64,000 nt of DNA from Chamaecrista fasciculata (Eukaryota > Streptophyta > Magnoliopsida > Fabales > Fabaceae): positions 19,747 to 83,746 of the forward strand of contig QANZ01021572.1 of NCBI GenBank assembly GCA_003254925.1. Direction: 5' to 3'. Both the position numbers and the translations under genes were made by a program. This document shows positions 10,823 through 21,880 of this stretch, in pieces. How positions within the stretch are numbered: position 1 is the stretch's first letter; the number at the start of each line of letters is the position of its first letter. Below the pieces are notes generated by a model. That model was not told the DNA's origin and made no database searches. It saw only the letters and a list, made by a program, of their open reading frames with translations.

Positions 10823-11091
10823 ATGTAATTAGCCCTTGGAATGACAAAGTTCTGAAAAAGAATTTCTGATTCATATGGGATCAAGTTTTTCCTAGAATCT
10901 TCTTTTCCCTCTTCTTGTGATCATCATGAGCATCATTTCTCACAATCTTTCTCAAGTAACTAACACACACTTCCCTACACATTTAATTTGCTTTTTTCAT
11001 GTCATTGGATGATCTTTAAGTTAAATTATTTTCCCATTACTTTAACTTGCGCACTATAAGAATAGAGAATGAAAATTTGATAGATAGTTAC

Positions 11092-11212
11092 CTTTGGTAT
11101 ATCATTGATTTGATAAAAGAAGAACAAGCAAAAAGCTTTTTCCTTGGAGCATCTTCAACCTTTTGATCTTCTTCTTCCCTATAGGCTTTATGAAACTCCA
11201 TGACCTCCCTAA
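11092..11212 (-). pseudogene. E block, unit 2 (no internal stop)
   Basis: The minus strand reads EVMEFHKAYREEEDQKVEDA, then PRKKLF, ending at donor-like CCAAAG|GTAACT. Here the codon after HKA is TAT (Tyr), as in unit 6; in units 1, 3, 4, 5 and 8 the same place reads TAA. No family recognised. Confidence 0.5.
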
Positions 11213-11300
11213 TAAAGAATTAAAAGGTAAATTGTTATATCATAAACATAGTACACACATATATAAGTGAATAAATTTAGGATGAGGCTATATCAGCCAA

Positions 11301-11487
11301 TAACTACGAGAACTTTATTAGATAACGATATCGTTAAAGAACTATGACAACTTTATTAAATAACAATATCAATAAACAGTTACGAAAACTTTGTTAAATA
11401 ACGACATCTTTAAACAAAAACGACAACTTTATTAAATAACGACATTAGTAAACAACTACGATAACTTTGTAAAACAACGACATTAGC
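11301..11487 (+). repeat. 38-bp tandem array, copy 3
   Basis: Five monomers (ACTACGACAACTTTATTAAA type) between the E block and the bromodomain fragments; ends AACGACATTAGCC. Confidence 0.85.
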
Positions 11488-11699
11488 CTATTTGATTGTG
11501 CTATTTTTAATACTATATCGTTGTTATACGACAAAATTTATTGACTATTATCATTATGAGCTTTAATTATAGTTTCAAATTCTTTATTAAATTTGTTATA
11601 TATATATATATCAATATATTTAATTTGAATGGTCTAGTTATTGACATACATTTAGGACCAAAATATTTGACCCAATCTTAATGATAAATAATATATTGT

Positions 11700-12616
11700 T
11701 ATGAAGGTACCAGTAGGGAGAAGGTGCTTGAAGCATGCCAAGTTTTTAGGTCTGCCAGGATTCCTTCCTCCGACTTTGAGCTTGCAAATTTTAACTAACG
11801 AGTCAAAACTTCCTGGGTGAATTTCTAGCCCACTAAACATCGATGTTGCAATTTCACGCATTCCTTCACCCTACAATATGACATATATATATATATACAC
11901 ACACACATGTTGAACAAAAGCAATTAATTATTAGGTGTTAATTTGTTTTTGCAGATAATTGAAGCATTACACTTTGAGCAATTGGTCATATATACCACTT
12001 GGTAATGGAATGAAGTGGAGGGATGAACACTCATAGCGTTGGAGCATATTAGATACACGTCTCGCTGCATATTATATATATATATACATCATTCAGAATA
12101 ACATGGAAAAAAAATATAGTACAGTGCTGTGTATATATTTACTATAGTATAGTTTTGTTATAATGACTTAATAACATTAGGAGAATATAATTAATTATGA
12201 CCTTAAGTAGTTCCATGTCAGTATACATGTTGTGAAGTTTGGCTCTCATAGTGGCAAAATCCATAGGCTGCTTCACAATTCTATAGTAACCCTGCACATG
12301 TATTTCAAACCAAACCAATAATACTATATACATATATACTTCTAACGTACACATTATTGCTCAACGCCAACAAACAAACAATTAAAATAAATAAGGCAAT
12401 TATATGTGGTAACCAAAAAGAAGAAACTCACTTCATCCTGAGGATTAACTGGCTTAGCAAATAGCCCAAATGTGTCTCTCCTACATAAGTTAAAATTATT
12501 TATACTTTGAAGCTTAATATATACCATTATATTAATGTAAGTTCTGATAGTGGAATGGAGGTCTTACATTGACATTGCGAGCAAATTTTCTGACTCCTCC
12601 TTCTCCTTGCATGAGG
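11700..12616 (-). pseudogene. Bromodomain gene fragment with introns, unit 2
   Basis: On the minus strand several exons with GT/AG-like borders can be read. Exon a, 12616-12568, gives KEKEESENLLAMS. Exon b, 12480-12432, gives RDTFGLFAKPVNPQDE. Exon c, 12291-12202, gives GYYRIVKQPMDFATMRAKLH and MYTDMELLK. Exon d, from 12064 down, gives RVSNMLQ in this copy's frame, where others read RDLYLICSNAMSVHP. Exon e, about 11866-11703, gives REIATSMFSGLEI and KVGGRNPGRPKNLACFKHL. RDTFxLFAxPVNP, YYxIxKQPMDFxTMRxKL and LICSNAM are classic bromodomain blocks (acetyl-lysine readers of nuclear chromatin). One Asn codon of exon c is missing (HNMY against HNNMY elsewhere) and exon d is frame-damaged. Introns are kept, so this was copied from DNA, not mRNA. 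Confidence 0.75.
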
Positions 12617-13740
12617 CTATATATAATAATTAAATTAGTATTGGAAGGCTATAGATGTTTTTAAGTTTTCTCAATTATGTGTGAAAATGGGGAAAAAATT
12701 GAACAATATTTTGAATGCAAAAATAAATGGTAAATAGATGCCCACACTTTTCTAAGATGCTCATACACATAAACTTTTAACACACTAGAGATAGATCTAA
12801 GTGATAAGTCTCAAAGATAAATCTAATCTTGTGATAGTATTCTTAAGTAACTAACAAACACTTCCCTACTCATTTAATTTGCTTTTTTCATGTTGTTGGA
12901 TGAAGGGATTGCACCGCCCGGGGCGGGGGAGGGGTGTGTGCTACCCGTCCCCGTCCCCGCCAACTCAATCCTCCCCCGTCCTTGTCCCCGATCCCCGTCG
13001 TGGGGATGTTTTTCTCCCTGTCCTTGTTTCCCGACTCCCCATGGGTCCCCGCAGGGATCTCCACTCTAGATCTTCAAGCACAAAACTTACAAAAGTTTCA
13101 AATATCCAAATGCAAAAATATCAAAACACCATTAAAACACAGTCTGAACAAAAAGTGAAAGTGTATTTGTTAATTTTATACATTACTAAAGCAAAATAAG
13201 AACATGTGCAAAATAAAAACACATACAAAACTCACATTAATAATCATCAACAACAACCAGAGATCAAACGGAATGAGTGAACAATTTCGTCTGTAACACA
13301 AAAAGAAAACCTCATACTTCACCCAACAAAATAATACACCCAACGACTTTGACGATGGGTGGTGTTCAGGTTCGACGGTGGCATTGAGAGAAGCGACGTG
13401 AACGAAAATGTTCAACTTCGATGATGGGTGTTGTTCAACTTTGACGATGGTGGCGTTTGGCTTTGACAATGGTGGTGTTCGGTTCGACGGTGGCGTTGGA
13501 ACTTGAGAGTAGCGACGAAAAGAGTGAAGAAACAAGAGAAATAAAAAAATGGAGATGGATGTGGCTAATAGAGTGAGTGTGTGGCGGCTAGGGTAAGAAG
13601 AAGAAGGATTGAATGGCTAATTGATGAGGGTTTGCAATTGGTGATCTAACAGTACAAATTCAATTTATCGGAAGGCTAAAATTAAAGTTATAAAGTTAAT
13701 TTAATGGCTGGCAATTATTTATTTATGTAATATAAAATTA
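12617..13740 (+). repeat. Unit 2 tail with GC-rich block and minisatellite
   Basis: 12903-13060 is a GC-rich block (GGGCGGGGGA..., GTCCCCGTCCCCG, GGGTCCCCGCAGGGATCTCC), related to dispersed plant elements of the 'gggatggcaNcggggcgggg' type. 13350-13500 holds a degenerate ~27-bp minisatellite with TTCGACGGTGGCGTT and TTCGACGATGGTGGTG cores. Both recur in units 4 and 5, and the minisatellite also in unit 6. Open frames over these stretches are compositional and show no protein family. Confidence 0.6.
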
Positions 13741-13814
13741 AAGTTATCTCTAATTGGATGGTCTTTAAGTTAAATTATTTTCTCATTGCTTTAATCTCCA
13801 AGAGGAATATAGAA

Positions 13815-13960
13815 TGAAACATTGATAAATACCTTTGGTATTCCATTGATTTGATAAAAGAAGAACTAGCACAAAGCTTTTTTTCCTTGGAGCATCTTCA
13901 ACCTCTTGATCTTCTTCTTCCATATAGGGATTATGAAACTCCATGGCCTATCTAAAGACA
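13815..13960 (-). pseudogene. Second E block, unit 2
   Basis: A copy of the E block (EDQEVEDAPRKK...) in front of the second array, slightly frame-damaged. The intervening codons are ATGG rather than TATAG. It shows that E plus array is duplicated inside each unit. Confidence 0.45.
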
Positions 13961-14036
13961 TAAAACCTAACTTGTCATATCATAAGCATAATACACACTT
14001 ATATATAAGTGAATAAATTTAGGATGACGCTATTGA

Positions 14037-14255
14037 ACTACGACGTTATAAAACATCGACATCAACCAATAACTACGACAACTTCATTAAATAACGAGAT
14101 CATTAAACAACTACGACAATTTTATTAAATAACAATTTTGGCAAACAATAACACCAACTTTATTAGATAACGCCATCATTAAACAACTATGACAACTTTG
14201 TTAAGTAACGACATCAGTAAACAACTTCGATGACTTTATTAAACAACGACATTAG
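14037..14255 (+). repeat. 38-bp tandem array, copy 4
   Basis: About six monomers; ends ACGACATTAGCC. Followed by TTTTTTGTTTTTGTTTTACT, the mark of second arrays. Confidence 0.85.
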
Positions 14256-14667
14256 CCTATTTAATTTTGCTCTACATATTTTTTGTTTTTGTTTTACTAC
14301 TTATAATTTAACAAACTCTTTCTTTTTCCAGCTGGAACCGTAAGTAAGCAAAGTCAAATAATACTCTTAATGTTGGTATTACAATAGATTGGAAGCCTGG
14401 ACCAGACCAGCCGGTTTAGACCGGAACTCAGTGAAACGACAAGTAGTCTGATTCAATTCCGCCTTTTGGACCAAATTGCAAGAGACCTGGTAAATATCCG
14501 GGTTAACTCATCGAGTTTGATGAGAACCATTGAATCGCAACTTGGATGATCATAATTTTTTTGAGGATTGGAACAAGTCAAAGTAGATTCAACACAGATA
14601 AGAGAGTATCTGAGCAGGGGCAGACTTAGGGGGCTGGTGGGGGCCACGCCCCCCCCCCCCCCCCCAA

Positions 14668-14691
14668 NNNNNNNNNNNNNNNNNNNNNNNN
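14668..14691. other. Assembly gap (24 N) between poly-C and poly-A
   Basis: The run of N is bounded by about 15 C on one side and about 15 A on the other, a sequencing-hard homopolymer. Unit 4 has GCCCCCCCCTGCCCAAAAAAAAAA at 32711-32734, so the missing DNA is probably just homopolymer. Confidence 0.85.
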
Positions 14692-14757
14692 AAAAAAAAA
14701 AAAAAACAACATTTATAATACATATCATTTTAGTCATCCTACAAGCAACATTACATG

Positions 14758-14822
14758 CATAGCTTAGTGGTGATCCCTCTATATTTTTGGTCTTCTAAAA
14801 GTTAGGGATTCGAGCCTCAGCT
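14758..14822 (+). mobile_element. SINE-like tRNA-derived remnant
   Basis: TAGCTTAGTGG (A-box-like) is followed about 45 bp later by GGATTCGAGCC (B-box-like), the spacing of an internal RNA polymerase III promoter. It does not fold as a full tRNA. A shorter relic (GGGTTCGAGCG) is at 32756-32766 in unit 4. Confidence 0.4.
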
Positions 14823-17674
14823 AGCATCCTATTTTTACCCATGCCTTAATTTTGTTTCCACTTAAGTTTTTGATACCTTTTAATTCTATTTCATCATCCA
14901 AAGAAAAAACATATATATTGATAATTGATTGGTTAAAAAAAAGTCCATAAAATATCTGGTGAAATAGAATTAAAAGGTATCAAAAACTTAAGTATAAGTG
15001 ATTTTTAGAATTAATTTTAATAGCATTCCTAATTTCATATTCAACTTCATCCTATAAAGTAAGACTAAATTCACCAATTTGTAATTTTATTCTTCATGAC
15101 AGCATGACTCATCACATTTCATTATTTAATATTTTAATTTAAGAACCAAGAGATGAAAAGGCAATAAGAAAGGCGGAATGAAAATGAAGAGGCGGCCAAA
15201 AAAAAAAAGAGAAAGAGGCTACGGTGAGAGAGAGTTGGGGTAAGATTTGAAGCTAGGTTTAGGTTAGGGTTAATTTGACTCATGATATTATTTTGTTAAA
15301 CATTTAAAAAAATTCTTTGGCTCATGATACTTTTTTATTTTTCATTTGGAAATTTAATCGGTTGTTGTACCACAAAATTTATTAACTATTATCATTATGA
15401 ATTTTAATTATAGTTTTAAATTTAAATTTTAAATTTGATATTGTGAGATCCCACAGATTTAGAAATTAGTTTTGGGTGCTTGGAAATAAAATAAGTGATT
15501 TTTAGAATTATAGATGATTTTTCAGGCTAGTTTTAGATCAGTATTAGGAATTTTTAGATTATAATTTTTAGAAATTAGTGAACTAAAAAATTTAGAATTT
15601 TAATTGTCATATTTGGAATCCTCATATTTTATTTGGCTTGTGGTAAAAATTTGGGAGCAAACGGAGTTTAAAATTTTATCTGCGTTTTTATCAAGACCTG
15701 ACAAACGACACTTTTAAGTAAGAACTGAAACATGTTATTGGTAAAATTTTCAAAAATAAATTACATATTTGGAATCTATTCTTGGAAACAAACCCAATGA
15801 TATAAATTTTGCATATAAATTCTATTTATAAAAATTTGAGTCTTTAGGACTGATTTGAAAAGAGTAAAATATTCTGGGGTGTTTCAGCAATTTTGGCCTT
15901 CTTTACCTGCTGCAGAATTTCCTTTCACCCCCCAAATTTAGTTAAAATCGCAAAAACAACCCCAGCCACCTTATATCAGCTCACACGACCCATACACTCT
16001 CATTTTGGGGTTCCCTTCGTGATGCCTCCCACTTCACCCGCCGGCCGTCCACCACCGCCACCAGTACAGACCACCGCGCACCACCTCCGGCCACCTCTGG
16101 CACCGCCGTACGACGGCGGAAAGTGGCCCACCGTCGGCCTTCTTCTTCTCTTCTCCTAAGTAACGTCTTCCTCCCATTTCGTCCCCTTTGCTCCATTCCT
16201 TCAATTTTCAGTTGTTGTTGCTAATTTGCTGGTTGCTGCTGTTCCTTGAGGGATTTTTGGTGTTCTAATTACTCTAGAATCATGCCATGGTTGCTTGAAA
16301 CCCATACCCCCATCATCCATGAACTAGGAAACATAGGTTTTGGGGGTAAGCTTGAAATTGAGGTTTTTGATAAAGTCCTTTTGTTTTCTTGAAATTGATG
16401 GTTCAAATGAGTTTGTTTGATGATAATAATGAATTCTATTTCATCAATTTGAATTTAGAGATTATATTTTGAAATTTGATGTTTGTGGTAAAACTTTGAA
16501 GTTTCATTTTGGTCCCTATCTCGATTTTGGTAGTTTTGGAAAACTAAATGGAATGTCTTAGAATTATGGAGGGTTTTAAAATAACAATATTGAATCAATT
16601 ATGAAGAAATGAAAATTTCAATTTCTAACTTGAAGAAAAGAATGTGTGAAGTTGTGAGATTTATTTATGTTTTTGATTTTGAAATTTGTTTATGAACTAA
16701 TCTTAAACTCTTGGATTTCAAATCATTGTTAAAGCTCCCAAATTGATACTCAAGTCTATCACTAGTTTCTTGTTTAAGTATTAGGATCCTAGGTGGGTGT
16801 GAGTGAGCGTTGGATAGGTTATTTTAGTAAGGATTTTCTACTAGAGGTTAGGATGATAGATTGTGAAGGGTTGGATGTTTGGGTCATTTGGAGTTGACTC
16901 TCATATTATATTAATTGAATTTTTGTTTGTCAATGTACTTATAGAGTTGATTACACCGACCGTTGATCGAAAGCTATAAGGAGCATTTATCGATTCTCCG
17001 GATCGAGGTGAGTGGCTTTTTCTTCCTTGCCCCGTGTGAGGGCTTAATGGATGATGTGGTTCGCTTATTTTATGAACTAACCATTTTATTGACAGTTCGT
17101 CAAAATTGGAAATCTTGAGTACTTTTGGATATAAGTGATCGTATTTTTAAATATTTCGTTGATAGTGGTGAGTGGTTGAATTGGAATCAAATTACTTTGA
17201 GATAATTATTACTTCTTGTGAATGAGTGATTATGTACGATATATGCTCCGACTGTGGGGTGTGATGATTATTTGTATTTCTCCCCAATGAAGGGTTGAGA
17301 CTGATGTATGTTCAATTTGGTTGGAAATTCCTTTACGGTGAAATCTTGATTCTGCAAAACTAGTTATGGTGTTCTTGATTATTTGGATTGTATAAAGTTG
17401 TCCTTGACAAGTGTTCGGATGAATTTTTTGTTATCTTAGTATTCTTGTAGCTTGTTTGATTTTCTTTTCATGGTTATTGATGTTGTTGTTCTCCCTATAG
17501 ACCTTGTGACATTCCTTTATGTGTGTTTCTTTTGTGAATTTTTATTAATTTCTATAAGTGATGTAAAATACGAAATTCAAATTGTGCATCTTATTTGATC
17601 ATTTGAAGTGTAAATTGATGGTAATGATAATATTTAATTTCTCTCTGAGTGTGGTGTGTTCTGAGTGAACTAAT

Positions 17675-17870
17675 TTGATTGTGGTTGTGGTTGTGGTTGT
17701 GCTTGTGCTTGTGTTTGTATTCGTGTTTGTGTTTGTAATTGTAATTGTATTTGTGTTTGTATTTGTTTTTGTATTTGTATGTGTTTGTATTATATTTGTA
17801 TTTGTATTTACATTTGCATATGCATTTATATTTGTATTTGTGTGGGTGGTTGTGTTCGTGTATGTGCTAG
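17675..17870 (+). repeat. Simple repeat (TTGTGT/TTTGTA) in the solo LTR
   Basis: A run of hexamer-like TTGTGTTTGTATTTG variants gives a false Val/Phe-rich open frame. It is a microsatellite within the LTR. Confidence 0.85.
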
Positions 17871-17966
17871 CTCTCTCTTGGTAATGACTGTAATAACGAC
17901 TGAAACTCTTTACTTACTCTTGTGAAATCATTATCATTGATTAATTGCGAGACCATTGTGAATGCG

Positions 17967-18330
17967 TGTGCTCCCCGACGTTGAGGTGGTATATATTTGA
18001 TGTGTGCTCCTTGTCGGGTTGAGGTGGAATATATATGTGATGTGTGCTCCTCGACGAGTTGAGGTGGTATATATATATATATATATATATATGGCGTGTG
18101 CTCCTCGTCGGGTTGAGGTGAAATATATATGTGTGTGCTCTCTGTTGGGTTGAGGTGGTTATATAAATAAATGGTGCATGCTCCTTAACAGGTCGAGGTG
18201 GATATTGATAATGTTATATATATATATATATGCTCCTCATGGATGAGTGGAGGAAAAATATAACTATTGATATGTGTGCTCCCTGATGGTTGAGGTGATG
18301 AAATGTTTGCTCCCCTAAGGGTCGAGGTGA
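17967..18330 (+). repeat. ~40-bp minisatellite in the solo LTR
   Basis: About nine degenerate units of the form GTGTGCTCCTCGTCGGGTTG AGGTGG plus a TA-rich spacer, at 17967, 18003, 18043, 18094, 18132, 18176, 18230, 18276 and 18306. Spacer length varies with the TA count. Confidence 0.8.
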
Positions 18331-20447
18331 AAAACATTGATATTGTACTTGCTTGGGGAATTAAATGTGATTGACCGGTTGTCTTTTGGATTGTATGAGA
18401 ATATTATTTGTTTAATAAATCAATAAATGATCTGAATTGGATTACGTTGAGACTTTATTCATTCGTAAATTGATGACCGTGGTGATGAATTAGTTGTGTT
18501 ATAACTTCACTTGTTGAATAGTTGATGATTGTGCAACGTTGAATAATGATACTATCAATATTAGATGTTTCATTATCCTTAATGGTTAGAATGGTACAAA
18601 TTAGATTGTTATGGTATTGTTGGTTACCTTATAGGTAGACATTATTGATGTAGTCGTCGTTTAGTTGTCTTGGGTCTATATGTACCCCTTTTCTTTGAAC
18701 AAATTGTGATTTTACTTTTAATCAACATTTTCAAGAAAGCACATCTTGCTATTAAATTACTTTTATATATGTAAAGTGACTTTCCAAAGCTATATGTTTA
18801 TACCTCAAAGAGTAAGATTTGAAAGAGATCTATACTTCTATTTTCACGATGTTTTTGCCCAATATTTTTGAATCCCTCACGATCCCTCTTTTCACTTAAT
18901 GGTCTTAATGAATTTATTCGTAAAATTCTTATGTATCATAAGTTTTTGATTGACTTGAGTGTCTTATCAAGCTTTGGCCCTTGAAGGAAGTTTGAAGAGA
19001 AGATTTTATGATTTGTTTTCTATTCCCGAACTTTATTATTTATAAAACAAAACCTTTTTTCTTATTTTCTCTCTACTAAACTTCATTTTATTGTCAAATA
19101 AATTCTCTAAGTATGATTCTTTGAAATCCCTTATTTTTATAAGACTTTTCTCTATCAAATCCACGATTGTTCTTGTATTTTTGGATTCTTTTCAACTTTA
19201 CTAATTTTCCATATTTGACTTGTTTCCCGTCTTATTATTGTGATACATATTTTAATTGCTGCAATAAGTTGGACTATTTTAGTGGAATGAATGGAATTTC
19301 GAATTACTCAACGTTGATGATTTCTATTTGGCCGGTGACCACTCTCCCTTCGTGGTGGTGCCCTACACCACGATTGGGATGGGTTAGCCACTCACTGAGT
19401 TTTAACTCACCCCTCGTGTAATTTTTTTTAGATACAGGTCTAGAGCAAGCCACTATTTCAGCTTTAGGAGAAAGTTGGTCAAGTTCCCACACCATTGTTC
19501 ATGTGGGTATTTCATTCTTAAATAGAAATGTGATAAGTTCCACACTGTCGGCTCCACTAGTACTTAGAGAGAGGATATGGGGTTATGTATCATTATCATT
19601 TTGTGCGGGCTACTTATGTGAGAGATTGACTATTTATGTATTTTGTTTTGTTGCATTGAAATGGTATTTATATCACGTTTATAATGGCCAAGTATTGGAA
19701 AGAATATATATGCATTATGACTTGTTAAGATTATGTTATGAACGATTGTTGTGGATTGTCTGTGGGTAGGCTTACGGCGTGGGATAGGCCCATGTTCGTG
19801 CCGGTCACGCGCCTCCAAAGAGGGGATCGTGACAGATATATATATATATATATATCAGTATATTTAATTTGAACGGTCCAGTTATTAATTCAGTGAACCA
19901 GTGGTTGAACCGATGACCCAACCATCCGAGCCCTTATCTGGGTCAATTACCGGTCCGAGTTTTAAAACTATGGGTATTACTATTTTAACCAAACCCACTT
20001 TTAATGTAATATTTGATCTCGTTTGCTAACGGCTCTAAATGGACAGAAAAAACAATTTTCAAGAGTATCTCGTAACTCTAATTTTGTCGCCTTTAGAGTT
20101 GAAACGAGAAAGATATGTTGTGGAGTTCATTAAACAAGCAACTTGCTTTTGAAATCGATTTCATGTTCGATTTGACCTTCTTTGTCAACGTTTCCAACAA
20201 AAAAGAAAGAAAAAAAATTTGTAAAGAGTAATGCATAGCTCTGATTTCATCATATTCAAATTAGCAGTTCAAATCCATTGAAGTATATTCAAATTAGCAG
20301 TTCAAATCCATTGAAGTCTTCTCTCAGACCCAAATCATTCATGGTCATGTGTTCAAAAAATCTTTTATAATATGTTACATAGCTGGAACAAGGCATATGT
20401 ATAAGTAGATAGTACAAATATGACATTGTTAATCACATAGGAAATAC

Positions 20448-20639
20448 CTAAATAGACCTATCAAGACTTTCAGCAAAAAAGTAGAGAGCAATGTTTTCTT
20501 CATTGACATGATTTTCCACAAATTGTGATGGCCATATCTTCATGCGAGGTAGTTTGACCAGCGTAATCATCTCAGGAAGCTTGTCCACCACTTCAAGAAC
20601 TTTATCCGATGCACAACTTGATAAGTGTGCTTGAACCAT
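20448..20639 (-). pseudogene. AIPP2-like SPOC-type domain fragment, unit 3
   Basis: Encodes VQAHLSSCASDKVLEVVDK, LPEMITLVKLPRMKIWPSQF and NEENIALYFFAESLDRSI, the same SPOC-like fragment as unit 1. The GQFFILSHHGLANYC segment is deleted, as in units 1, 4 and 8. Confidence 0.65.
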
Positions 20640-20744
20640 TAGACACTTCTAAAATGTGAGAAATATCAAAATAGTATATGATTCTATGTAAAAAACAAAG
20701 CCTTAATAGGTAGGAAAAAATGAGAGAAGAGGAGAAATACATCC

Positions 20745-20937
20745 ATAGGAAATTAGCCCTTGGAATGACACATTTCTGAGAAAGAATTTCTGATTCATTT
20801 GGGATCAAGTTTTTCCTAGAAGAAACTTCACTCCTAACAATATCAGTGCATAAGTTGTGTTTTTCCATAGGTGTAATAACTTCCTTGGGGATCTCATCTT
20901 TATGGATTGATATTCTCTTCAATCTCTTCATCTGCAC
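20745..20937 (-). pseudogene. Upstream exon-like fragment of the AIPP2-like gene, unit 3
   Basis: Reads KRISIHKDEIPKEVITPMEK, HNLCTDIVRSEVSSRKNLIP and SQKCVIPRANFLW. It probably joins by splicing to the SPOC-like part: PRANFLW fits the 'xxW' that precedes RGQF in family members. The join is inferred. Confidence 0.5.
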
Positions 20938-21062
20938 AACGTAGGTAGATCTTTGTGAGATTTGGAAGCTTCTTTTTATTCATGTCATTGGATGGTCTTT
21001 AAGTTAAATTATTTTTCCATTACTTTAATTTGCTATAAGAATAATATAGATTGAAACATTGA

Positions 21063-21195
21063 TAGATACCTTTGATATGCCATTGATTTGATAAATGAAG
21101 AACTATCAAAAAGCTTTTTCCTTAGAGCATCTTCAACCTCTTGATCTTCTTCTTCCCTTTAGGCTTTATGAAACTCCATGACCTCTCTAATAAAG
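21063..21195 (-). pseudogene. E block, unit 3
   Basis: Same exon-like segment (EVMEFHKA, stop TAA, then REEEDQEVEDAL-like). It carries the TAA found in the short-form units. Confidence 0.45.
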
Positions 21196-21270
21196 ACATA
21201 AAAGCTAACTTGTTATATCATAAGCATAATACACACATATATAAGTGACTAAATTTAGGATGAGGCTATT

Positions 21271-21490
21271 GAACTACGACATAAAAAACATCGACATCAG
21301 CCAATAGTTACGACAACTTTATTAGATAAAGGGATCGTTAAACAACTGCTACAACTTTATTAAATAACAATATCAATAAACAATTATGAAAATTTTGTTA
21401 AATAACGACATAAATAAACAACTGCGACAACTTTATAAAATAATGACATCAGTAATTAACTACTATAACTTTATTAAACAACGGCATTAG
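21271..21490 (+). repeat. 38-bp tandem array, copy 5
   Basis: Five to six diverged monomers; ends ACGGCATTAGCC. Confidence 0.8.
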
Positions 21491-21711
21491 CCTATTTGAT
21501 TGTACTATTTTTAATACTATAGCGTTGTTATACCATAAAATTTATTGACTATTATCATTAAGAGCTTTAATTACAGTTTTAAATTCTTTATTAAATTTGT
21601 TATATATATATATATATCAATATATTTAAATTAAATGGTCTAGTTATTTAGATACATTTAGAACTAAAATGACCATTTGAACCAATCTTAATGATAAATG
21701 ATATATTGTTA

Positions 21712-21880
21712 TCAAGGTACCAGTAGGGAGAAGGTGCTTGAAGCATGGCAAGTTTCTAGGTCTGCCAGGATTCCTTCCTCCGATTTTGAACTTGCAAATT
21801 TTAACTAACGAGTCCAATCTTCCTGGGTCAATTTCTAACCCACTAAACATTGATGTTGCAATTTCACATATTCCTTCACC
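21712..21880 (-). pseudogene. Bromodomain gene exon e only, unit 3
   Basis: Encodes MFSGLEIDPGRLDSLVKICK, FKIGGRNPGRPRNLPCFKH and LLPTGT. This segment sits downstream (minus sense) of the bromodomain exons in units 2, 4, 5 and 6. Its family is not recognised. The bromodomain exons proper are lost here. Confidence 0.5.

Larger units (their letters stand above)
15442..19834 (+). mobile_element. Large solo LTR (4,393 bp) with perfect 5-bp target duplication
   Basis: Starts TGTGAGATCCCACAG and ends GGGGATCGTGACA, flanked by GATAT on both sides (15437-15441 and 19835-19839). No internal domain is present, so it is a solo LTR left by recombination. Its size and layout suggest the Tekay/Del group of Gypsy chromoviruses: a GC-rich CT leader at about 16010-16200, a terminal ATACAGGTCTAGAGCAAGCC region and GTGACA at the end. 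The group is inferred, as no pol is left. It is inserted in the hAT-like element of unit 2. Open frames inside (15893-16159, 19167-19421, 19503-19769) show no protein family. Confidence 0.85.
10147..19972 (+). repeat. Unit 2 of the large repeat (most complete)
   Basis: Order: AIPP2-like fragments, E block, first array, bromodomain fragments, tail with GC block and minisatellite, second E block, second array, and hAT-like element (itself split by the 4.4-kb LTR at 15442-19834). Without that LTR and its target duplication the unit is about 5.4 kb. It runs straight into unit 3 in the same orientation. Confidence 0.8.
14383..19972. mobile_element. hAT-like non-autonomous element, units 2/3 (split by LTR)
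   Basis: Flanked by the 8-bp direct repeat GGTATTAC (14375-14382 and 19973-19980). The ends are imperfect inverted repeats: AATAGATTGGAAGCCTGGACC on the left and the complement CATAGTTTTAAAACTCGGACC on the right. Without the nested LTR it is about 1.2 kb. It has no transposase. The same element with the same target duplication occurs at 27323-28004 and 54636-55504, so it was in place before the units multiplied. hAT is inferred from the 8-bp duplication only. Confidence 0.65.

Noticed and set aside
12879..13199. Pro/Ser-rich and Arg-rich frames over the GC block
   Set aside because: Compositional; similar frames recur in units 4 and 5 with frame shifts between copies, so no selection is evident.
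15893..16196. Pro-rich open frames on both strands
   Set aside because: GC-rich leader of the solo LTR; no domain, and both strands are open because of composition.
17675..17884. Val/Phe-rich 69-residue open frame
   Set aside because: It only translates a TTGTGT/TTTGTA microsatellite inside the solo LTR.
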